Numbered from the stretch's first letter, positions 28,466 through 38,660 are shown. The stretch is 64,000 nucleotides of DNA from Aquimarina sp. U1-2 (GCF_017897595.1 NZ_JAGKIK010000006.1:186001-250000), one strand, 5' to 3'. The notes: generated by a model not told the origin, from the letters alone. Program-made: numbers and translations.

Positions 28466-29719
28466 TCACATTCCCGTCCTAATGGCTTCGACAGGATCTA
28501 ATCTTGATGCAGAAACTGCAGGTAAAATTCCTGCAATCAATCCTATAAGGGTAGAAGAAAACATGCCCCAAAACATATTAGAACCTGAGAGTACAAATTG
28601 AAAATCTCCTGTAAAGTTTGAAACTAATATAGAAATTGCCCATACCAAAAACAATCCTACCAACCCCCCTATTATTGCCAAAATCACCGCTTCAAACAAA
28701 AACTGGAATAGTATAAATTTTCTTTTGGCACCTAAAGCTTTTTGTATCCCAATCAGGTTTGTGCGTTCTTTTACACTCACAAACATAATATTAGCAATAC
28801 CAAATCCCCCGACTAATAGTGAAAACATCCCTATAAATCCACCTATGGTAGACATGGTACTTGTAATATTATCTATAAAATCTGCAAAACCCTGTAATTG
28901 GTTTATAAAAAAGTTGTCTATTTCGTCAGGTTTTACGCCTCGATAAGCCCTTATTTTTTGCGTTAACATGGCTACAAACTCAGGCACATCGATTCCTGAT
29001 TCGGGTTTGATTATAATAGCAGGAAATGAGGCTTTATTATGATCCCCAAAAAGTTTTCTCACAAAATTAACAGGCACCATAACCATAGTATCTTTAGACT
29101 CGCCAAATAATCCACTCCCTTCTTTTTGAAGTACACCAATAACGGTAAATTTTCTACCATACAATCGTACCTTCTTGCCAATAGGGCCAACACTCCCAAA
29201 TAAGCTGTTAGCTATTTCATCTCCTATAACCATCACCGGTGCCCCAGAAATAGATTCTTGCTCATTATAAAACCTTCCGTTGACTACCTGTAAGGCTTCG
29301 ATATCATAATAATCATGAGTAACCGGTGTAATTTGTACATTACTCACCGTTTCATTTTCATATTTTAAAGTTTCGGGAGTTACATTTAGTGAAAAACTAG
29401 CGGCTTTAAGATCGGGCATCGTTTTTTTAATATATTGGTATTCTTCATAGGTAACATCGGGAAATTGCTCTCTTTTCCATTTAGGTATATCTGTAGGAGC
29501 AAATGAAAAACGCATCACATAGATAGTGCTATTGTCTAGCGAACTTATACTGCCTTTTATTTCTTGTTTTAATGAATCTACCGCTGCAAGCACGCCTATA
29601 ATTGAAAAAATTCCAATGGTAACTCCGAGTAACGACAAAAATGTACGTAATTTATTAGTACGAAGGGCGTTTATAGCAAAGTTGAAACTTTCTTTAAGTA
29701 CTCTAAGATAGATTAGCAT
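28466..29719 (-). CDS. MacB/FtsX-type ABC transporter permease
   Basis: A 417-residue inner-membrane protein. It has an N-terminal TM helix (LRTFLSLLGVTIGIFSIIGVLAAVDSL), the large MacB_PCD periplasmic domain, and a C-terminal FtsX domain with three TM helices (SLLVGGFGIANIMFVSVKERTNLIGIQKALGAKR, including the coupling-helix motif). The family uses a mechanotransmission mechanism to drive export or lipoprotein/efflux transport. No ATPase gene is adjacent in the window, so its partner is elsewhere. Confidence 0.92.
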   Translation of the reverse strand: MLIYLRVLKESFNFAINALRTNKLRTFLSLLGVTIGIFSIIGVLAAVDSLKQEIKGSISSLDNSTIYVMRFSFAPTDIPKWKREQFPDVTYEEYQYIKKTMPDLKAASFSLNVTPETLKYENETVSNVQITPVTHDYYDIEALQVVNGRFYNEQESISGAPVMVIGDEIANSLFGSVGPIGKKVRLYGRKFTVIGVLQKEGSGLFGESKDTMVMVPVNFVRKLFGDHNKASFPAIIIKPESGIDVPEFVAMLTQKIRAYRGVKPDEIDNFFINQLQGFADFIDNITSTMSTIGGFIGMFSLLVGGFGIANIMFVSVKERTNLIGIQKALGAKRKFILFQFLFEAVILAIIGGLVGLFLVWAISILVSNFTGDFQFVLSGSNMFWGMFSSTLIGLIAGILPAVSASRLDPVEAIRTGM

Positions 29720-30072
29720 GCTTACTTTTTATGCACAATGTATGAATCATCTAAAGATAAGACGTTTTCTCGATAATTTTCGTTACAATTTCTTTTGAAG
29801 TTTTTTTGAGTATGCGTGTCGTGCGAAAATCAGCTAAGTTCGCTTCGGCTAGGTAGTTCAAAAAATAGGGCCCAAAGTAGCATCAAAAATACTACACTTT
29901 ATGTCTACACCTATAAAAATTGAGTCTACCGCATGTTAACCCCTTTGTAATATTTATATACCTCTTCAAAAAAATCGTGTCTTACAACTAAAATTCAACG
30001 ATATTTAGATGGCGTTACACCACTTACTCTTGCACGTATCATATACATAGAACTTCACAACAAGACTTTCAA

Positions 30073-30160
30073 TTGCTCGAAAAAGCAACGCTTTGGGCGA
30101 GATGTGGCATTAGAAATGCGTCCTCAATTTTAGCATAGCACCACCAAGGTTATCATAATA
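30073..30160 (-). repeat. Decayed family A repeat fragment
   Basis: AAGCAACGCTTTGGGCGAGAT at its start and TTTTAGCATAGCACC further on match the long-form copy 1 read on the minus strand (AAGCATTGCTTTGGGCGAGAT and CAGCATAGCACCGC). The ends with terminal inverted repeats are lost. Confidence 0.5.
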
Positions 30161-30259
30161 AACATAGCGCAGCGAGAACCTACTACCTTAATCTATTCAT
30201 CCACTCAAAGACTTATAAAACTCACCTGCGTAAAACACTATAAAAACGGTTTAAATTAC

Positions 30260-30267
30260 TACTTTTG
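30260..30267 (+). promoter_or_regulatory. Candidate -7 box of purH
   Basis: TACTTTTG fits TAnnTTTG exactly, 23 bp before the purH start codon. Confidence 0.45.
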
Positions 30268-30290
30268 CGTTTTATTAACTAAAATTTCTC

Positions 30291-31823
30291 ATGAGCACTT
30301 CAAAAACTGCGAAATCTGCATTAATTTCAGTATTCAATAAGGATGGATTGGCACCTATTGTAAAAAAATTGGATGAACTTGGTATTACCATATATTCTAC
30401 CGGTGGGACCGAAAAATTTATTAAAGATCTTGGAGTAGGCGTAATTCCGGTAGAAGATGTTACCTCGTATCCATCGATTTTGGGTGGTCGGGTAAAAACG
30501 TTACATCCAAAGGTGTTTGGGGGTATTCTGAATCGCCAGAATAACGATAGTGATGTTGCAGAATTAGAACAGTATGAAATTCCGCAGATCGACATCGTTA
30601 TTGTAGATTTGTATCCTTTTGAGAAAACAGTAGCTTCGGGAGCTTCAGAACAAGATATTATTGAAAAAATTGATATTGGAGGCATTTCTTTAATTCGTGC
30701 CGCAGCCAAAAACTTTGCAGATGTTACCTGTATTGCATCAGTAGATGACTATCAGGATTTTTTAACTAAAATTTCTGAAGGGAACGGCAATATTTCTATG
30801 GCAGACAGAAAGCGTTTTGCCGCCAAGGCTTTTAATGTATCATCTCATTATGATAGTGCTATTTTCAATTATTTTAATAGTGACCAACAAATACATTCAT
30901 TAAAAATAAGCGAAACCACTGGAAAAGAATTGCGCTACGGCGAAAATCCACATCAAAAAGGATTCTTTTACGGGGATTTTGAGGGTATGTTTGACCAGCT
31001 ACACGGTAAAGAACTATCTTACAATAACCTGTTGGATGTTGATGCTGCAGTCAATCTGATGAACGAGTTTACAGGTGAGGCACCTACATTTGCTATCCTA
31101 AAACATAACAATGCCTGCGGATTGGCACAACGAGATACGGTACTTCAATCGTATGTAGATGCATTAGCCGGCGATCCGGTTTCTGCATTTGGAGGAATTT
31201 TAATAAGCAATACCGAAATAGATGAGGCAACGGCAGAAGAGATTCACAACTTATTTTGTGAGGTCGTTATTGCGCCTTCTTTTAGCACCGAAGCTCTTGC
31301 TATTTTAAAAGGGAAGAAAAATAGAATCCTGTTAAAACAAAATAATATAGAATTACCAAAAACACAAGTGCGTTCTTGTCTTAATGGCATTCTTTTACAG
31401 GATAAAGATCTTAAAACAGATGCAGCAACCGATTTGAATACTGTAACCAAGGTATCGCCAACTCGCGAGCAAATTGACGATCTTTTGTTTGCTTCAAAAA
31501 TTTGTAAACACACCAAATCCAATACCATTGTTTTTACCAAAGGAAAACAATTATTGGCCAGCGGGACGGGACAAACCTCTAGAGTCGATGCTTTGAAACA
31601 AGCTATAGAAAAAGCAACTTCATTTCAATTTGATCTTAACGGGGCGGTAATGGCGAGTGATGCCTTCTTCCCATTTCCTGATTGTGTCGAGATTGCAGAT
31701 AAGGCAGGAATTACAGCAGTAATACAACCCGGTGGTTCTATAAAGGATGAATTGAGTATAGCGTATTGTGATCAAAACGGAATTGCAATGGTTATGACCG
31801 GAACACGTCATTTTAAACATTAA
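30291..31823 (+). CDS. purH: AICAR transformylase/IMP cyclohydrolase
   Basis: Bifunctional enzyme of the last two steps of purine synthesis: formylation of AICAR and cyclisation to IMP. Full length at 510 residues. The N-terminal MGS-like cyclohydrolase domain reads ISVFNKDGLAPIVKKLDELGITIYSTGGT and VTSYPSILGGRVKTLHPKVFGGIL. The C-terminal AICARFT domain includes LRYGENPHQKG, FAILKHNNACGLA, and DAFFPFPDCVEIADKAGITAVIQPGGS. It is the first of a + strand series; mreB follows 43 bp downstream. Confidence 0.98.
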   Translation: MSTSKTAKSALISVFNKDGLAPIVKKLDELGITIYSTGGTEKFIKDLGVGVIPVEDVTSYPSILGGRVKTLHPKVFGGILNRQNNDSDVAELEQYEIPQIDIVIVDLYPFEKTVASGASEQDIIEKIDIGGISLIRAAAKNFADVTCIASVDDYQDFLTKISEGNGNISMADRKRFAAKAFNVSSHYDSAIFNYFNSDQQIHSLKISETTGKELRYGENPHQKGFFYGDFEGMFDQLHGKELSYNNLLDVDAAVNLMNEFTGEAPTFAILKHNNACGLAQRDTVLQSYVDALAGDPVSAFGGILISNTEIDEATAEEIHNLFCEVVIAPSFSTEALAILKGKKNRILLKQNNIELPKTQVRSCLNGILLQDKDLKTDAATDLNTVTKVSPTREQIDDLLFASKICKHTKSNTIVFTKGKQLLASGTGQTSRVDALKQAIEKATSFQFDLNGAVMASDAFFPFPDCVEIADKAGITAVIQPGGSIKDELSIAYCDQNGIAMVMTGTRHFKH

Positions 31824-31866
31824 TTTTAGTACATTTACGGAATTTTAACCCCTTTTTTCGACTTTT

Positions 31867-32895
31867 ATGGGATTTTTTGACTTCTTTACCGAAGAAATTG
31901 CGATAGATTTAGGTACTGCGAATACCTTAGTTATTCATAACGACAAAGTAGTGGTAGATAGTCCTTCTATCGTTGCCCGGGATATCATGAATGGCAAAAT
32001 TATAGCTGCCGGTAAAGAGGCCGCGATGATGCAAGGAAAAACTCACGAAAATATTAAGACGATTCGTCCTCTCAAAGACGGAGTTATTGCAGATTTTGAT
32101 GCTAGCGAAAAGATGATCAGTATGTTTATCAAAGATATCCCTGCATTGAAAAAAAAGCTATTCGCCCCTGCCCTACGTATGGTGATTTGTATTCCTTCAG
32201 GTATTACAGAAGTTGAAATGCGTGCGGTAAAAGAAAGTGCTGAACGTGTTAATGGAAAAGAAGTATATCTCATACATGAACCCATGGCAGCAGCTATTGG
32301 TATCGGGGTTGATATTATGCAACCCAAAGGCAACATGATTGTTGATATAGGAGGAGGTACAACTGAAATCGCCGTTATAGCTTTGGGCGGAATTGTATGT
32401 GACAAATCGGTAAAAATTGCAGGTGATGTTTTTACCAATGATATCATATACTATATGCGTACGCAACACAATCTTTATGTTGGAGAACGTACCGCAGAGA
32501 AAATCAAAATTCAAATTGGTGCTGCTACCGAAGACCTAGAGTTACCTCCAGAAGAAATGAACGTACAGGGGCGTGATTTACTCACCGGAAAACCTAAACA
32601 GGTTCAAATATCGTATCGGGAGATGGCCAAAGCATTAGATAAATCCATACTACGTATTGAAGATGCTGTAATGGAGACTTTATCTCAAACTCCACCAGAA
32701 CTAGCTGCTGACATCTATAATACAGGAATATATCTTGCCGGAGGAGGTTCGATGTTACGTGGTTTGGATAAGAGATTATCGCAAAAAACCGATTTGCCGG
32801 TTTACATCGCAGAGGATCCTTTACGAGCGGTAGTTCGGGGAACGGGAATTACTTTAAAAAACATCAATAGATACAAAAGTGTACTTATTAAATAA
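31867..32895 (+). CDS. mreB: Rod shape-determining protein MreB
   Basis: Bacterial actin homologue forming membrane-bound filaments that guide lateral wall synthesis. A full-length 342-residue protein. The phosphate 1 motif is IAIDLGTANTLV, phosphate 2 is NMIVDIGGGTTEIAVIAL, and the adenosine motif is GIYLAGGGSMLRGLDKRL. First gene of the complete mreB-mreC-mreD-mrdA-rodA cluster, implying a rod-shaped cell at least in part of the life cycle. Confidence 0.98.
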   Translation: MGFFDFFTEEIAIDLGTANTLVIHNDKVVVDSPSIVARDIMNGKIIAAGKEAAMMQGKTHENIKTIRPLKDGVIADFDASEKMISMFIKDIPALKKKLFAPALRMVICIPSGITEVEMRAVKESAERVNGKEVYLIHEPMAAAIGIGVDIMQPKGNMIVDIGGGTTEIAVIALGGIVCDKSVKIAGDVFTNDIIYYMRTQHNLYVGERTAEKIKIQIGAATEDLELPPEEMNVQGRDLLTGKPKQVQISYREMAKALDKSILRIEDAVMETLSQTPPELAADIYNTGIYLAGGGSMLRGLDKRLSQKTDLPVYIAEDPLRAVVRGTGITLKNINRYKSVLIK

Positions 32896-33022
32896 TACGT
32901 TAAAAAATAATACGGTGAGTATATACCTTATCTAAGGTTTTGTCGTTATTCTGCATTAATACGTTATCAAAACTATATACGTATTGTTATAGTATACTAT
33001 TTAACTCAAGAAATAATAATAC

Positions 33023-33841
33023 ATGCAGCAGATTATTAACTTTATCATACGAAACAAACATGCTCTGCTATTTCTTGTTCTTTTATTCATATCTCTGGCG
33101 TTCACTATCCAATCACATTCTTACCACAGAAGTAAATTTGTAAGCTCGACAAATTTTTTTAGTGGCGGAGTTTATGAATGGCAACATGCGATAAGCGATT
33201 ATTTTAATCTCAAAGGTGAAAATGAAAGATTACTAGAAGAAAATGAAAGATTATATAATATAATAGGTGCTATAAATGTAGATTCTATAGCTACTATGCT
33301 AGCAGATACGACTGCATCAAAACCTTTTATTTACTCAAAAGCCAGAGTGATCAAAAATGATTACAGTAAAGTTGATAATTACATTCTTATAAACAAAGGA
33401 GAAAAAGATAGTGTTTTCCCAGATATGGGAGTAATCACAGATAAAGGAATAGTTGGTATTATAGAAAATACTTCGGAAAATTATAGCCGAGTGATTTCTA
33501 TACTCAATAGTAATTCCCGTATCAATGCCGGTCTTAAAAATTCAAATCAATATGGCTCTTTGATCTGGAATGGTGAAGATCCCAATATTGTACAATTAGA
33601 AACTGTTCCCAGACAGGCGATACTTAAAGAGGGGGATACCATAATTACTCATGGAAGATCTACTATTTTCCCACGAGGTATTGGCATTGGTACGATACAG
33701 AAGTACACGCTAGATCAAAATAAAAGCTATTACCTAATAGATGTAAAGCTATTTAACGATATGACCAATATTGGTTTTGTGTATACCATTAAGAATACCA
33801 ATGCCGAAGAAATTAAAAGTTTAGAAAATCTGGATTTATGA
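33023..33841 (+). CDS. mreC: Rod shape-determining protein MreC
   Basis: A 272-residue bitopic protein linking MreB to the periplasmic synthesis machinery. One TM helix (NKHALLFLVLLFISLAFTIQS), a coiled coil (LKGENERLLEENERLYNIIGAI), then the double beta-barrel (VINKGEKDSVFPDMGVITDKGIVG and GSLIWNGEDPNIVQLETVPRQA). It follows mreB by 127 bp, and its stop overlaps the mreD start by 4 bp. Confidence 0.95.
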   Translation: MQQIINFIIRNKHALLFLVLLFISLAFTIQSHSYHRSKFVSSTNFFSGGVYEWQHAISDYFNLKGENERLLEENERLYNIIGAINVDSIATMLADTTASKPFIYSKARVIKNDYSKVDNYILINKGEKDSVFPDMGVITDKGIVGIIENTSENYSRVISILNSNSRINAGLKNSNQYGSLIWNGEDPNIVQLETVPRQAILKEGDTIITHGRSTIFPRGIGIGTIQKYTLDQNKSYYLIDVKLFNDMTNIGFVYTIKNTNAEEIKSLENLDL

Positions 33842-34344
33842 ATAGAGATGCACTACTACATGTCGGGAGATTCGTTATCCTAATTCTGGTTCAGGTATTC
33901 GTTCTCAATCATATTAACTTTATGGGTGATTTAAACCCGTACATTTATATAATTTTTATCCTCTTGGCACCTATTAACATCAATAAAAGTCTTTTTCTTT
34001 TTGTTAGTTTTATATTGGGCCTTACCATGGATATGTTTGGAGACTCTGGAGGAGTGCACGCTGCCGCCTGTCTTATCATTGCATTTTTTAGACCTGTGGC
34101 ATTGAGAACCGTTTTTGGACTAAGTTATGAGTTTCAAACAGTGAAACTTGGTAATATAGCCTTTGGCGAAAAACTAGCGTATGTAACCCTTATGGTTTTA
34201 ACACATCACCTTATACTTTTTTCATTAGAAATTTTTAACTTCTCTCACATACTATTAATTATCAAAAAAACGTTATTTTCCAGTTTATTTACGATTGTTG
34301 TTACTACGCTCGTTCTATTTGTATTTAGAAGAAGGGATTCATGA
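33838..34344 (+). CDS. mreD: Rod shape-determining protein MreD
   Basis: A 168-residue integral membrane protein with about five TM helices and no catalytic motif. The identification comes from size, topology (LGLTMDMFGDSGGVHAAACLIIAF is typical of Bacteroidota MreD) and position: it overlaps mreC by 4 bp and the PBP2 gene by 4 bp. It should sit in the inner membrane with MreC, RodA and PBP2. Confidence 0.93.
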   Translation: MNRDALLHVGRFVILILVQVFVLNHINFMGDLNPYIYIIFILLAPININKSLFLFVSFILGLTMDMFGDSGGVHAAACLIIAFFRPVALRTVFGLSYEFQTVKLGNIAFGEKLAYVTLMVLTHHLILFSLEIFNFSHILLIIKKTLFSSLFTIVVTTLVLFVFRRRDS

Positions 34345-36212
34345 GAAAATTGTTACTATATCTTATCATCGTTACTACGGGTCTTGTCTTTGTTGCAAGG
34401 CTTTTCTATTTACAAATTTATAATACCTCATTCGCTTCTCTTTCAGAAGATAACGCAATAAAAGTTATTTATGATTATCCGCAACGTGGCGCTATTTATG
34501 ATAGGAATGCACGGTTAATGGTAGCCAATCAACCTTCATACGATGTTATGGTTATCCCAAGAGAACTAAAACCGTTCGATACCTTAGAGTTTTGTTCTAT
34601 TCTTAATATCACAAAAGAGAAACTGGTTAAACGACTACGAAAAGCAAGAGTTTATTCGCCCAGAGTTCCTTCTATTGTCATTCCGCAGTTAACAAAAGAT
34701 GAATACGCGTATCTACAAGAAAAAATGAGGAAATTTGAAGGATTTTACATTCAAAAGCGTTCCTTAAGAGATTATCAAACTACGCATGCCGCTAATGTTT
34801 TAGGGTACATAGGCGAAGTAAATGAAGCTTTAATAAAAAAAGATCCCTATTATCTTTCTGGTGATTTGATAGGTATCGACGGAGTAGAAAAAATATATGA
34901 AAAAGAACTTAGAGGTATCAAAGGCGTTAAACGAATTCAAAAAGATAGATTCAACAGAGATATTGGTCCTTATAAAAATGGAAAGTTTGACACACTACCC
35001 GTAAATGGAAAAGATCTTACAATTACCATAGATGCACGATTGCAAGCGTATGGGCAAACGCTAATGAAAAACAAACGCGGAGGTATAATAGCCTTAGAAC
35101 CCTCGACAGGCGAAATTCTGGCTATGGTAACAGCACCTACCTACAAACCAGAATTATTAGTAGGTAGAAAAAGATCTCCAAATTTTACGAAGTTGGTATA
35201 CGATACCATTGCCAATCCCCTTTTTGATAGAGGTATTATTGGCGAATACCCTCCCGGATCACCATTTAAAACAATTAATGCCCTAATCGGATTACAAGAA
35301 GATGTTATCGATACCAAAGAGCGAATTTCTTGTAGAATGGGATACTACTACGGCAAAAGAGGACAAAAATTAGGTTGCCATTTTCATCGAAGCCCCTTAA
35401 GTATGATTCCTGGTATCGCAAATTCGTGTAACGCTTATTTTGCGACAGTGTATAGAAGGATTATAGAAAAATATGAAACTCCGCAAAAAGGGATTGATAC
35501 CTGGAGAAAACATGTGCAAAGTTTTGGATTGGGGAAATATTTAGGAAACGACCTAGCTACTGGAAAGCGAGGTAAAGTTCCCAATGCCGAGTATTATAAT
35601 AAAATATATCAATTCCCTACTTATAAATGGTATGCCACTGCAACATTATCCAATGCCATAGGTCAGGGCGAAGTGCTGGCAACTCCCATTCAACTCGCAA
35701 ATATGACTGCTGCCATCGCTAACAAAGGCTTTTATTTTACACCACATATCTTAAAAGCAGTGAATGGTATACCCATAGAGAATGAAAATTATACAAAACC
35801 TAAGATCACTACTATTGATAAAGAACATTTTGAGCCGGTAATAGAAGGAATGCATGAGGTATATACCAAAGGAACCGCAAGTTTTTTGCAAGTTGAAGGG
35901 ATCGATATCTGTGGAAAAACAGGAACTGCAGAAAATTTCACTAAAATCGACGGAGTTAAAACACAGCTTACCGATCATTCGGTATTTGTAGCTTTTGCTC
36001 CAAAAGATAATCCTAAAATAGCATTAGCCGTTTTTGTTGAAAATGGATATTGGGGGGCTCGCTACGCCGGGAGAATTGCTTCATTAATGATAGAAAAATA
36101 TCTTAGAGGTGCTATAACCCGACGAGATCTCGAGGATTGGGTGCTTACCCACAGTTTGGAAGAAGAATATGCGAAACCCTATAGCGGTAAACCTTTTAAA
36201 ATTAATCAATAA
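34341..36212 (+). CDS. mrdA: Penicillin-binding protein 2
   Basis: Class B transpeptidase that crosslinks lateral peptidoglycan together with RodA. A 623-residue protein with an N-terminal TM anchor (LLLYLIIVTTGLVFVARLFYLQI), the pedestal domain (RGAIYDRNARLMVANQPSYDV), and the transpeptidase domain with the SxxK motif as PGSPFKTINA (Ser in place with Lys three later; the usual PGSTFK is changed at the second position), and the KTG motif in CGKTGTAEN. Its start overlaps mreD by 4 bp and its stop shares a base with the rodA start (36212). Confidence 0.96.
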   Translation: MRKLLLYLIIVTTGLVFVARLFYLQIYNTSFASLSEDNAIKVIYDYPQRGAIYDRNARLMVANQPSYDVMVIPRELKPFDTLEFCSILNITKEKLVKRLRKARVYSPRVPSIVIPQLTKDEYAYLQEKMRKFEGFYIQKRSLRDYQTTHAANVLGYIGEVNEALIKKDPYYLSGDLIGIDGVEKIYEKELRGIKGVKRIQKDRFNRDIGPYKNGKFDTLPVNGKDLTITIDARLQAYGQTLMKNKRGGIIALEPSTGEILAMVTAPTYKPELLVGRKRSPNFTKLVYDTIANPLFDRGIIGEYPPGSPFKTINALIGLQEDVIDTKERISCRMGYYYGKRGQKLGCHFHRSPLSMIPGIANSCNAYFATVYRRIIEKYETPQKGIDTWRKHVQSFGLGKYLGNDLATGKRGKVPNAEYYNKIYQFPTYKWYATATLSNAIGQGEVLATPIQLANMTAAIANKGFYFTPHILKAVNGIPIENENYTKPKITTIDKEHFEPVIEGMHEVYTKGTASFLQVEGIDICGKTGTAENFTKIDGVKTQLTDHSVFVAFAPKDNPKIALAVFVENGYWGARYAGRIASLMIEKYLRGAITRRDLEDWVLTHSLEEEYAKPYSGKPFKINQ

Positions 36213-37465
36213 TGGCAAAATCGAGCGTTGCAGCTATTGATTGGATAACCGTACTCTTATTTCTAACATTAGTAGGGTTTGGTTGGGGAAATATTTATTC
36301 TGCATCTTATGAAGGTGAAGCGTTTTCTTTTTCAGACCTATCACAAGTTTATGTAAAGCAGGGGTATTGGATCGTGTTAAGTATTGTACTTATAATAATT
36401 ATACAAGCTGTCGAGACCAAATTTTATGAACGATTTGCCGGACTTATTTATGTCATCGCTATACTATCATTGCTTGGACTTTTCGTTTTTGGCAAAACCA
36501 TTTCGGGAGCAACTTCGTGGTATGCTATAGGTTCATTTAGAATACAACCATCAGAATTTGCAAAAGCATGTACGGCACTGGCACTTGCCAAGTTTTTAAG
36601 TGATATGCAAACAAATATTGGCTATATTAATCACCAATTAAAAGCTTTTTTAATAATTGTATTGCCAGCATTGCTTATCGTACCTCAACCCGATCCCGGA
36701 AGCGCTTTGGTCTATGCAGCATTTTTCTTTCCACTATACAGAGAAGGATTAGCAGCAATTTATCTTGTCGTAGGGGTCTCTGCGGCTGCCTTATTCGTTC
36801 TTACATTGCTTTTCTCACCCTTTTGGATCGTTGTTACCATTGCGGGAATCATGATGATTTTCCTGATTCGAACTAGAAAACAAAAACCTAAATACTCTCG
36901 ATACCTATTAGCACTCATAGTTATTACAGGATTCTGTTTCTCTGTAAATTATATTTTTAATCATGTATTTGAACAACGACACAGAGATCGATTTAATATT
37001 GTGTTAGGAAAAGAAGTAGATGCCAAAGGAATAGGGTACAATACAAATCAAAGCCAAATAGCCATAGGTAGTGGCAGTTGGACGGGTAAAGGTTGGAAAG
37101 AGGGTACACAAACAAAAGGAGGTTTTGTACCAGAACAACATACCGATTATATTTTTAGCACGGTGGGAGAAGAATGGGGGTTCCTTGGGGCTACCACTGT
37201 TATTATTCTGTTCATTTTACTTTTGATACGGCTTATCCATTTGGCAGAACGACAAAAATCTCAATTTAGTCGAGTATACGGGTATAGTGTTGTTGGCATT
37301 TTATTTATTCATTTTACTATCAATATTGGTATGGTAACCGGTTTGATACCCACCATAGGGATTCCTTTACCGTTCTTTAGTTATGGAGGATCCAGCCTTT
37401 GGGGGTTTACCGTTTTACTTTTTATTTTTATTAAGCTGGATTCAAATAGGGTTAATGAGTGGTAA
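36212..37465 (+). CDS. rodA: Peptidoglycan polymerase RodA (SEDS family)
   Basis: SEDS-family glycosyltransferase that polymerises lipid II during elongation. A 417-residue protein with about ten TM helices; family motifs include GATSWYAIGSFRIQPSEFAKACTALALAKFL, QPDPGSALVY and the large loop with GWKEGTQTKGGFVPEQHTDYIFSTVGEEWGF, ending GMVTGLIPTIGIPLPFFSYGGSS. Last gene of the mre cluster; the convergent endonuclease gene ends 14 bp beyond. Confidence 0.97.
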   Translation: MAKSSVAAIDWITVLLFLTLVGFGWGNIYSASYEGEAFSFSDLSQVYVKQGYWIVLSIVLIIIIQAVETKFYERFAGLIYVIAILSLLGLFVFGKTISGATSWYAIGSFRIQPSEFAKACTALALAKFLSDMQTNIGYINHQLKAFLIIVLPALLIVPQPDPGSALVYAAFFFPLYREGLAAIYLVVGVSAAALFVLTLLFSPFWIVVTIAGIMMIFLIRTRKQKPKYSRYLLALIVITGFCFSVNYIFNHVFEQRHRDRFNIVLGKEVDAKGIGYNTNQSQIAIGSGSWTGKGWKEGTQTKGGFVPEQHTDYIFSTVGEEWGFLGATTVIILFILLLIRLIHLAERQKSQFSRVYGYSVVGILFIHFTINIGMVTGLIPTIGIPLPFFSYGGSSLWGFTVLLFIFIKLDSNRVNEW

Positions 37466-37478
37466 AATCTAGCAATTG

Positions 37479-38279
37479 TTAAAATTTCCAATTTTCCGTT
37501 ATTAATGAACTTTCCAATCTTTCCTGCTCTGTATCTTCCATTTTAGAGAAAAAATCAATTCCGGTGAGGCGTTCTATCTCATCTACCGAAACTACAAATT
37601 CTTCTAAGGATCGGTTGGTATTTTTATGCGGAATCAAAAATGCAATCATCTTTGGGTGTTTAGCAGTCGTATCGAGTATAATTTTATAAAAATACTTAGG
37701 TATAGAGACTGCCTCATATCCTATAGTTTCGAGATCGTCTGATAAAACACCTCCTGTAACCACATATACTCCGTTATAAATATTTGCCCAGTGCCTAACT
37801 TTTTTTTCTAAAGAATTCCAGATACGACTATTAAATTCGTGATCCTGTGGGGTGACATTTGAAGTTAGAAACGTTTCTTCAAAAGCTTTATAACTAAACC
37901 TTCTATCTCCCGCAGGGCATAGATGCCCACGATCATACCCCGAATTTTTATAATTTCTCCAATCAGCAGAAGACGAATGTATCTTTTTATCCTGTTCGAA
38001 GTAAGGACGTTTAAAATTATTTTTTGACAGATGTTCTTTTTTGAGTTGATACGCTACCCACTCTGCTTGCTCATGCTTTTCAGAATATGAAAGTGAATAA
38101 TACGTATGCATAATGATTGTACCTGTCGTAGAGGTAGGTAAATAATAAAAACTGGTATTGCTTTCATTATTTATATGCTCTTCAGAAGCTATCCAATTGC
38201 CATCTTGGTATTCTTCAATATAATAAAATCCTATCGTAATACTAATGATAAGTATCGGATACAAATATTTTCTTCTCAA
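37479..38279 (-). CDS. DNA/RNA non-specific endonuclease, membrane-anchored or secreted
   Basis: A 266-residue ββα-metal nuclease. N-terminal hydrophobic helix (YLYPILIISITIGFYYI) that could act as signal or anchor. The catalytic motif YDRGHLCPAGDRRF holds the DRGH His general base, and the metal-binding Asn lies in TSNVTPQDHEFNSRIWNSLE. This is the NucA/Smt-like family; extracytoplasmic forms help break down environmental nucleic acid. No inhibitor or immunity gene is adjacent, which argues for a scavenging rather than a toxin role. Confidence 0.92.
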   Translation of the reverse strand: MRRKYLYPILIISITIGFYYIEEYQDGNWIASEEHINNESNTSFYYLPTSTTGTIIMHTYYSLSYSEKHEQAEWVAYQLKKEHLSKNNFKRPYFEQDKKIHSSSADWRNYKNSGYDRGHLCPAGDRRFSYKAFEETFLTSNVTPQDHEFNSRIWNSLEKKVRHWANIYNGVYVVTGGVLSDDLETIGYEAVSIPKYFYKIILDTTAKHPKMIAFLIPHKNTNRSLEEFVVSVDEIERLTGIDFFSKMEDTEQERLESSLITENWKF

Positions 38280-38614
38280 AGTAATGTATTTATGGTATCT
38301 TCAAAAAACAAAAATCGAGGTCGATAGATATATACTTACGAATCATTTCAAATAAAACTAATTATCTGTTTGAGTAGCGTCTAGAACTTTTCATCTTTGC
38401 GAGGTAGATTTCGACTCCGTTCAACCAGACGGTAGCTCTCATTTGTGTTACTGTCATAAGTAACTAACTACTGACCTTTGAACAAAAATATAAATTATGG
38501 GTAAATAGATATAAAGTGACATAAAAGATTTTAAAATATAGAGCTATGCAAGGCGCTCAAACTTTTGAAGTAGAAAATGCTCACACTTGGTACGACTGGA
38601 TTGCAGCTTAGTAT

Positions 38615-38660
38615 TTTAGCATAAACTTAGAATAGCATCGCTACGGTTGCTTTTTATGTT
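38615..38660 (-). repeat. Decayed family A repeat fragment
   Basis: AGAATAGCATCGCTACGGT matches the central part of copy 2 (CAGCATAGCATCGCTACGGTG) with one internal change. Flanks are no longer alignable. Confidence 0.4.

Larger units (their letters stand above)
29720..30290. other. Divergent intergenic region with a decayed family A repeat
   Basis: 571 bp between the permease start and purH. It holds a degenerate family A piece (30073-30160) and the purH promoter box. The piece at 29820-29870 (GCTAAGTTCGCTTCGGCTAG) looks like a short palindromic remnant. No gene seen. Confidence 0.5.

Noticed and set aside
37479..38279. Secreted nuclease as an interbacterial toxin
   Set aside because: There is no immunity gene next to it and no toxin-type delivery domain; a nutrient-scavenging nuclease is simpler.
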